64,000 bases of DNA from Limnoperna fortunei (taxonomy: Eukaryota > Mollusca > Bivalvia > Mytilida > Modiolidae), in NCBI GenBank assembly GCA_944474755.1, contig OX104117.1, positions 60,131,522 through 60,195,521 on the forward strand, in the 5' to 3' direction. Under the pieces are notes generated by a model. That model was not told where the DNA came from. It saw only the letters and a program-made list of their open reading frames with translations, and searched no databases. Positions 58,365 through 64,000 of this stretch are shown here, one piece after another. The position numbers were made by a program, and so were the translations under genes. Each line of letters starts with the position of its first letter. The first letter of the stretch is position 1.

Positions 58365-58730
58365 GTGATGTTTTGATTGGCTGATTATGTTGGCCACAGT
58401 CATGAACTTTAACGTGATGTTCTTTCGGCCAAAGTCATGACCTTCAATGAGATGTTCTGATTGGCTGGTTATGTAGGCTTACATCGTGACCTTCAATGGG
58501 AAGTTCAGAATGGTGAATATGTTTGCCCCAATCACAAACTTCAATGTGATGTTCTGATTAGCTGGTTATGTTGGCCCACACCATGACCATCTATTGAATA
58601 TTCAAATTGAATAATTATGTTGGGCCACATCACGACCATCAAGCTGACGTTCTGATTGGCTAATGGTGTTGGTTCTCATCAAGACTTGCAGGATGTTCTA
58701 ATTGTCTAAATATGCTGATCCCATGACCAT
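58365..58730 (+). repeat. About 55-bp minisatellite, about 6 units, each with ATTGGCT
   Basis: Units follow GTGATGTTCTGATTGGCTGG plus TTATGTTGGCC..CATGACCTTCAA with substitutions and small indels. Most units hold ATTGGCT or ATTAGCT, the reverse of a CCAAT box. Confidence 0.75.
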
Positions 58731-58741
58731 TTTCCATTGGT

Positions 58742-58865
58742 TTGTTTGTTTGTTTGTTGAAATGGTGATTGAAGCCACTATTTCGTGGCGTCCAGTTTTT
58801 ATTTAGGGAGGAAGCCAGAGTTCCAAGAAAAAACTCCCGAACTTTAGTGTCAGCACACCAGTTTT
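58742..58865 (-). mobile_element. SINE-T 3' fragment
   Basis: A minus-strand piece starting with a (GTTT)n run and AAATGGTGATTGAAGCCAC, then GTGGCGTCCAGTTTTTAT, GGAGGAAGCCAGAGTTCC and GTGTCAGCACACCAG. It sits immediately after the 58365-58730 minisatellite. Confidence 0.65.
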
Positions 58866-59363
58866 TCTTCAATATCATTTTGAATAGCCATAAATGCCGG
58901 ATGGCCGCTGGTTTTAATTCTAAAAATGTATGACTAATGACAAAATGAAATAATAAAAAATGACAATGACGATCCAAGCCGCGTTCGGTCGCAATATTTG
59001 ACGTCACTTACCAAATTACACTGCTCACTAACAGTTCATTGGACCCCCTTGTCTGTGTACATTACCTGTTATTATGAACAAATCGAAAACTGTAAACTCA
59101 CATTCAAAATGACGAAGACAACAAAGACTTTAAACTATATAATCATTTTAAATAAAACGGTGTACTCGAATTTTAAAATTTCATTTTGGTTGTATATATT
59201 TTTACTTCTTAAGAAAGTTTGCTTCATCAATTTCGTGGTTCATTCTTAAAAGAAGACTTCTTTTTGCTTTGAATAATCTTCCTAATGTATATCCAGAGAC
59301 TCCTCTGTCGTCTAACTAATAATTGCTTCTTAACCATGGTGTTCAAGCTTGTAATTGAAGCTT

Positions 59364-59485
59364 TTAGATGTATGTATAAATCTGCTGAAGTATCCAGTTC
59401 ACATAATTCGGAACCTTAGTGTACACTCCCGGCTGAAGACGCTCTGCACATTCCGTGTAGGATTTACCGCCCCAGCTTGTTACGC
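59364..59485 (-). CDS. Serine protease last exon and stop
   Basis: A 122-bp terminal coding exon. The acceptor TTTCAG precedes GC, which completes a Gly codon. It reads VTSWGGKSYTECAERLQPGV, then YTKVPNYVNWILQQIYTYI and TAA. The SWGG and PGVYTKV motifs are the usual C-terminal strand and helix of trypsin-like domains, and the Gly residues of the S1 pocket wall are present. The intron upstream (59486-60364) holds a SINE-G-like tail fragment. I could not decide which downstream AATAAA-like sequence, if any, is the polyadenylation signal. Confidence 0.88.
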
Positions 59486-61958
59486 CTGAAACAGTATTTT
59501 TTTTATAATATATGTTCGAAAATATTAAATTTTTCTACTCAATTTTTGACCGATTAAGACAATTAACCGATTGAAATAAATTTAATCGTTTAGTTACCTC
59601 AAAACTTCCACAACATCCATTTTATCAACGAGTGCGTTAAACTAATTCTCATTGCTATACATTTGCGGATAAACCGCAAAAGTCTATACAATTTAAAATT
59701 AAACGCATCATCATTTGTGTTTTAGCATCGCCGATGGCATGAAGAAGTTTAAGCTGAATGTTATGTTAGGATATATTTTATTCCATAATATATACATGTA
59801 CGTTGCTTAGGTACATGTATTCTTACATGCGATAGGTTTGCACTTTACTTCTATTCTTTTGTATTGAGTTTGGGTAAAGTCAAATGAATGTTATTTCTAA
59901 CATGAATATTGTCAGGTCAAAATACAAGGTTGAGCTGGACTGAACTTCAGTATGCAGAACAACTTCTAAAAAGTGAAACAATTGATTGATTGAATCGTTG
60001 CTTAGCGTCCAAAGAGAATACTTCGGGACAATACCATGAATAAAGAAGAAAAAGGTATAAACAGAAAGCCAAATCTATGGCAACAACTAAGAAAAAAGTT
60101 AATAAAACAGGCAGGAAATACCATAATATTGCCACCAATCGGATCACCCCGGTAATTTCCGCCTATTCTGGACCCTAGACGAAAATGGCCGAATGATGTT
60201 CCAATTGATCGCCATCGTTTTGGTACACTTAAAAAAAGAATATACATGTATAATTAGTACCGTAACGTATGTTTTATATTTTGTAAAGCACATTGTGGTA
60301 GGTAAGGTGGAGTTCTAATGAACTGATGATGGTGAATAGACAACAAAAGTAAATAAGATCCTACCTATCATTGACCAGCGCCCGCCTTGTTCGCACTGTA
60401 AAGGTCCACCACTATCGCCCTGTAATGTCAATAAAGTAAATCAGAAAGCCCCGACGCGTTTTCAAAGAACAAAATTTTAACGGCTGTAATTAAAATTTTA
60501 TGTTTGTCTGTTCTTAAAGGTTACGTCTGTTTTTATCTTTTAACGCCTGTTAGTAATTTTATGTCTGTTTTTTTTGGTTTTTTTTGTGTTCGTTTTTGTT
60601 TTACCGTCTGTTTCTAAAATTGTGTTAACTTTTGCCCGAATTGCTGCCCATACATAACTGACAGAAAACTTACAAACACGGCAAGCAACAACTATGCAAA
60701 ACGTACAATAGACAAATAACATGAACCGCTAGGAACAAAAGTAGTGCCCTCCGGTGTTTCGGAAGGGTGAGCATATCCTACTTCATTAGTAACACCTGTT
60801 GGGTTTCTGTTGGCAAAAGTTAAAGATCTTTAGAAAATGTTATAAATGGTACAATGTGACACTTACTTAACACTCATTAAACTATTTTCCGGCATACCAT
60901 GTCAACGTGGTCTGCGCAGAGTTATCAAATCTTGATATGTTTTTCATTTACAATGTAATGTGTTTTAAATGGCGAAGACAAGTTCATAGGATGAGGATCA
61001 ACTGCACTAAAAACCTAGACAATTATTACCTGACAAGCATCAACACCCCCTTGTTCATATCCAGCACAAAACATATTAGATGTAACTTTATCCGGGTAGT
61101 TAGAGATACACAAATCCTGTGGTATTATGGGTACGCGAGTTTGTTGTAGCGTTTGCGGCCATGCTTCAGGATCTGGCGTTTTTCGAGGTTCTACAATACA
61201 TGTATTATATATGTTTGACATATTTGGAAAAAATGTAATCTATAAATTTATCAGTCTCTCTCTCTGTCTCTCACATTCTTTCTTAAAAAACTCGCACAAA
61301 TCGACTATAAACATTAATATAGGCACCAATAATGCACTAAATAAATGTAATGAATTTCAACAACGGTCTACAGAGCAAAATTAATGAAACCTTACATAAA
61401 TAAAACGACAGATAAACGCTGTTTGTTTGTAAGTTCTTACACTGTATTAGAATAACAGAGTTGTTAATCTGATAATCAGGAATAAAAACAAATCCTATAG
61501 TTGTTGACAGCAACAATGTTTGATTTAAAGTAAACAAATATTCGACTGGTGTATACAACTTCCTTGAGAGCAAAAAGACACTAGAAAAATTTAGAAATAT
61601 TGAGAAAATAATATAGACTTTGCCAAACAATCTAGTTATCACTTTGTTACATTTGCATCGGGTTGAAAAAAAAAGTTATTTACCTTTGAATCTGCCCCAT
61701 CCTGTTATGGCGCACAATGTCTGATCGAAGTCCTCGTCGTACGGCAGACATATTGGCTGAACTGCAGAAGTGTAAATAACTGGTTTCTCTAATCTTAACA
61801 ACGCAATGTCATTGTCAAAAGGGACTCCTATTGAGTCCTGAACTTTGGGCTTGATTACTTTTACTATCCTAAAGACTTGTTCGTTTATATCTTCTGAAAA
61901 TTCTGAGGCATTGTAGATTCCAAGTCTGGCTGTGATAAATGCTTCATTATCGAACACT
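59364..61958 (-). CDS. Trypsin-like serine protease (S1 family), 3' four exons, partial
   Basis: Four exons on the minus strand, in transcript order 61684-61958, 61030-61190, 60365-60419 and 59364-59485, join in frame through GT..AG introns and end at a TAA at 59364-59366. They encode about 200 residues, most of a chymotrypsin-fold protease domain (family domains are about 230-240 residues). Seen: NDIALLRLEKP (catalytic Asp), CLPYDEDF..CAITGWG, NMFCAGYEQGG, DACQGDSGGPL (catalytic Ser, with the Asp six residues upstream that gives trypsin-type Arg/Lys specificity) and SWGG..PGVYTKV. Family knowledge: such proteins are usually secreted zymogens that cleave peptide bonds in digestion, immunity or clotting; which role applies here cannot be told. 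The exon with the IVGG activation site and the catalytic His, and the signal peptide, were not found to the right. The reading frame is intact, so it looks like a live gene and not a pseudogene. Confidence 0.9.
59981..60030 (-). mobile_element. SINE tail fragment inside protease intron
   Basis: ATTGATTGATTGAATCG, then TTGCTTAGCGTCCAAAGAG and AATACTTCGGGACA, resembling the minus-strand CAAT-tailed 3' end. It lies in the last intron of the serine protease gene. Confidence 0.45.
60365..60419 (-). CDS. Serine protease exon with GDSGGP active-site motif
   Basis: A 55-bp exon, too short for a plain open-frame search. It reads GDSGGPLQCEQGGRWSMI plus one base. The acceptor ACATTACAG lies before it and the donor GTAGGATC after it. 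It carries the catalytic Ser. Phase 0 at its start and phase 1 at its end fit both neighbouring exons exactly, which is strong evidence for the gene model. Confidence 0.9.
60455..60655 (+). repeat. GTCTGTTTTT-rich dispersed repeat, copy 2, in protease intron
   Basis: TAAAATTTTATGTTTGTCTG, ACGTCTGTTTTTATCTTTTA, ACCGTCTGTTTCTAAAATTG and TGCCCGAATTGCTGCCCAT align with the 43190 copy. It lies in the intron before the GDSGGP exon. Confidence 0.7.
61030..61190 (-). CDS. Serine protease exon, interdomain to S1 pocket
   Basis: A 161-bp exon. The acceptor TTGTAG precedes it and the donor GTAATAATT follows the codon CAG. It completes the split codon from the previous exon (G|AA = Glu) and reads EPRKTPDPEAWPQTLQQTRV, then PIIPQDLCISNYPDKVTSNMFCAGYEQGGVDACQ, ending in phase 0 directly before the GDSGGP exon. 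The FCAGYEQGGVDACQ segment places the specificity-pocket Asp as in trypsins. Confidence 0.9.
61684..61958 (-). CDS. Serine protease exon with catalytic Asp
   Basis: A 275-bp internal exon. The acceptor is TTTAG before the exon (CT at 61959-61960 on the plus strand) and the donor is GTAAATAAC just below 61684. It starts two bases into a codon and ends after the first base of a codon (FK|G..). The translation runs from VFDNEAFITARLGIYN through FDNDIALLRLEKP to CLPYDEDFDQTLCAITGWGRFK. The Asp of NDIALL is the catalytic Asp of S1 proteases. The two Cys that follow match the conserved pair around the GWG motif. The preceding exon, which should carry the catalytic His, is not recognised between 61960 and 64000 on this strand. 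Confidence 0.9.
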
Positions 61959-62504
61959 CTAAACGAAACAATGCATAATGCAAAAAAAGTCGATAAATTC
62001 GAGCAACACGCAAAAATATGTAATTAATTTTTTTTTAATACAAAAATAAATAACCTTGGCATTTTTGGACCGTGGGGTATTGATAATTGTAGCTTGCAAC
62101 AGGAAGTAATATTTTGCTATTTCATGTCATGTCATGCACTGCCACAGATCGTGGCAGGTAAACCTACTTTAGCGTTTGTTTTGACACTTAAGGTGTTACT
62201 TCACTTTGTACCAAGTTTGCAGATCTGGAGAAGCTTGGAGCATAAATACTACATAGACCACCACCATGACCGTAAATTTGTCCGGTCAGCAAGAAAATAT
62301 GATCAATGGACAGGTTCTTCGAGATCAGCGATCAGCATGTCATATATGTTAATGACGCAAACAAGTTAAATAATAAATAGTTTAGAGACATACAAAGAAC
62401 ATTTGGATGCCGTTATAAAAAAAAAATAATGGTTGAGTATAGACAGAAATAGTAATCATTTTGTAACGGCTAAAATGTGCCTACTTTTTCGACATATAGA
62501 AAAA

Positions 62505-62670
62505 GTGTCTTTAACCTGCGAGGGGCGTGGCACAAAACACTTCCAACCACTTTATATAGACTTAGAAGACGTCCTGCATGGGAATATACTAAAAGGTTTC
62601 CTTGTGCTCGACCACGGAGCTGCCCAGCGCGTCCTTATATGGAGAATAGGTGAAGCCCTCTCATAGGTGT
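62505..62670 (+). mobile_element. SINE-G-like fragment
   Basis: TGTGCTCGACCACGGAGCTG and CCCAGCGCGTCC match the 5' part of the 27683 and 63955 copies. An upstream TCTTTAACCTGCGAGGGGCG matches the opposite strand of the 7921-8438 copy, so this is probably a rearranged or double insertion. Confidence 0.55.
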
Positions 62671-62807
62671 TGTTAATTGGAAATTTAAATTTTACCCCAA
62701 TGCAGTTGCGATCTATAATGAAACTGTATATGTATTAATTACGCAATACTCATATGACTTTCAACAAAAATGAGGATAATTTGTTACAACGTTCGATGAA
62801 ATCAATC

Positions 62808-62900
62808 AAGCAAAACAAAACAAAAACAAAAAAAAAACAAGAAAAAAAAACAAACAATAAACCACAAAAAAAAAAAAAACCCCAAAACAAAAAAAAACTA
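62808..62900 (+). repeat. A-rich low-complexity run
   Basis: AAAACA-like words with long A tracts. Its origin (retroposon tail or expansion) is not clear. Confidence 0.8.
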
Positions 62901-63954
62901 GATACATGTTACGCTTGAATCAAATTTTAAGTACTACACATACAAGTGGTAGTTAAAAAATTTCAATGAATTCTTAAGAATGAAAACATAATTGTCTGTG
63001 TATGTAAACAAATTTGTCATGAACTACATAATTTCAATGGGTATCATAAACCCAAAACTTGTTTAGTCTTGTCTCGTTTTTAATTGAAAAACAACAATTA
63101 ATCAATTTTAAATCTAGAAATCTTATATCCAAAAATAGACAACCCACTCTTTTACCAGTGTGTACATGTAAGCATATACGAGGGTTCCCACGAAGTTTAA
63201 AAGATAAAGTTTGTTCAAATTTATTAGTCAGCATGACACGCGGTATATATACTTCGTAAAAACGAAGCCTTAAATCGTGAAATAATATCGATATGACCAT
63301 GCTATTTACAGCAATGCTCCAAATCAGGTATGGTACGAATTCAAAAGGCGAATAATGGTCACAAAAGAACAGATAAAGCAAAACTGATAAAAACTTAAAA
63401 ATAAAAGAGAACTGCTTATTGGATAATCAATTGCGCAGAGTGAATATTTAAAATAAGATTACACGTGCCGTAGAACGCATAATATTAAACAAGTGCGCGA
63501 ACTTGAGAAAACTTGTTTAACGACATTTATTGTGACATCACTTTAAGGGAGTGAAAGAACTAAGTTTATTTCACACACGATTTACCAGAATTAATTTGAC
63601 TAAGAAATCTCGGCGTTTCATCGCTGTCAGTTTAATGATTGCTTTTACAGCTAACCTAACTATTAAAAGTGTTGATACCTCATGAAACAGTGCGCAGCTG
63701 TCAACGCCCATTGGTCTGTTATTAAGACCGCAGCGCATGTTGGTTGTCTAAGAATGTTGTTAAACAGCGAAATCTGCAACGGAATTGCCAAAAATAAATT
63801 CTTTCTGGTTTAAATATAGACATTTAGTACAGAGCACTGCTGTCAAATAAGTTCATATTTAAATTATGTTTGTCTACTATGTTCATTACACAAACATATA
63901 TGTCTAAGTAATCTTCAAATACATGTATGTTTATCGTCTTCGGCAAATTCTTAG

Positions 63955-64000
63955 ACCATACTGGGATGGTTCCCAGTGCTCGACCTACCGAGCAGCCCAG
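63955..64000 (+). mobile_element. SINE-G copy cut by the window end
   Basis: GACCATACTGGGATGGTTCC, CAGTGCTCGACC and GAGCAGCCCAG match the 19684 and 27683 copies; the remainder lies beyond the window. Confidence 0.65.

Larger units (their letters stand above)
61959..63954. other. Upstream side of the protease gene; exon with catalytic His not found
   Basis: On the minus strand I searched for a TAAHC-like codon string preceded by AG and found none. Besides the SINE-G-like piece at 62505 and the A-rich run, nothing is recognised. The 5' exons probably lie to the right of the window. Confidence 0.5.

Noticed and set aside
59290..59315. GAGACTCCTCTGTCGTC downstream of the protease stop, resembling the 3040 MITE terminus
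   Set aside because: Several mismatches and no second arm; not enough to call a copy.
63680..63745. Plus-strand HWSVIKTAAHVGC, resembling the catalytic-His motif of trypsins
   Set aside because: It is on the opposite strand from the protease exons, lacks the Cys right after His, and sits in no exon-like context. Probably chance.

Overview
This window reads as AT-rich, gene-poor, repeat-dense nuclear DNA of an animal, most likely a bivalve mollusc (mussel-like lineages are good candidates, but the species is not fixed by what I can see). The reasons are: spliced coding sequence with GT..AG introns; at least 18 copies or pieces of a tRNA-headed SINE of the type common in bivalves; a second CAAT-tailed retroposon; a CR1/L2-like LINE; hammerhead-ribozyme-like motifs of the kind known from mussel repeats; many hairpin MITEs and several satellites. 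There are no bacterial-type operons.

The only cellular gene I can support is at the right end on the minus strand: the last four exons (59364-61958) of a trypsin-like S1 serine protease. The splice phases all agree, and the catalytic Asp and Ser and the trypsin specificity Asp are present. The exon with the catalytic His and the signal peptide is not visible and should lie to the right, in unrecognised sequence or beyond the window.

Layout. 0-10 kb: LINE 3' end (1.25 kb), SINE copies, a hairpin MITE nested in a retroposon (3.0 kb), two decayed hammerhead motifs (4.47 and 7.3 kb), an AAAT microsatellite (4.9 kb), and a palindrome-array MITE split by a retroposon (7.86-9.10 kb). 10-28 kb: scattered SINEs, a hairpin element (10.4 kb), an inverted SINE pair (15.1-15.7 kb), an AATC microsatellite (20.0 kb), a 45-bp minisatellite (22.8-23.6 kb), and long stretches with nothing recognisable. 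28-32 kb: a second palindrome-array MITE (28134-28870) and degenerate repeats. 32-45 kb: a dense cluster of hairpin elements and degenerate tandem repeats. 45-49 kb: a decayed LINE with ORF1, endonuclease and C-terminal parts but no reverse-transcriptase core, with a SINE nested in its 3' trailer. 49.9-52 kb: a 39-bp satellite with a 195-bp higher-order period, followed by a related 38-bp array. 52-59 kb: SINEs, GT-rich tandem repeats, a MITE with about 83-bp inverted repeats, and an ATTGGCT-bearing minisatellite. 59-64 kb: the protease gene, then further repeat fragments.

Terms used below: SINE-T is the tRNA-headed SINE (about 240 bp). SINE-G is the longer (about 400-520 bp) CAAT-tailed retroposon. 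Both end in the same 3' tail (AGCTGAAATATTGCTG ... GCGTTAAACACC), so they probably use the same LINE machinery. The most unusual structures are two roughly 0.7-kb MITE-like elements (7859-9104 and 28134-28870) whose subterminal regions are arrays of short palindromes (TTGCGTTTAAACGCAA type and TCGCGTTATTACGCGA type).
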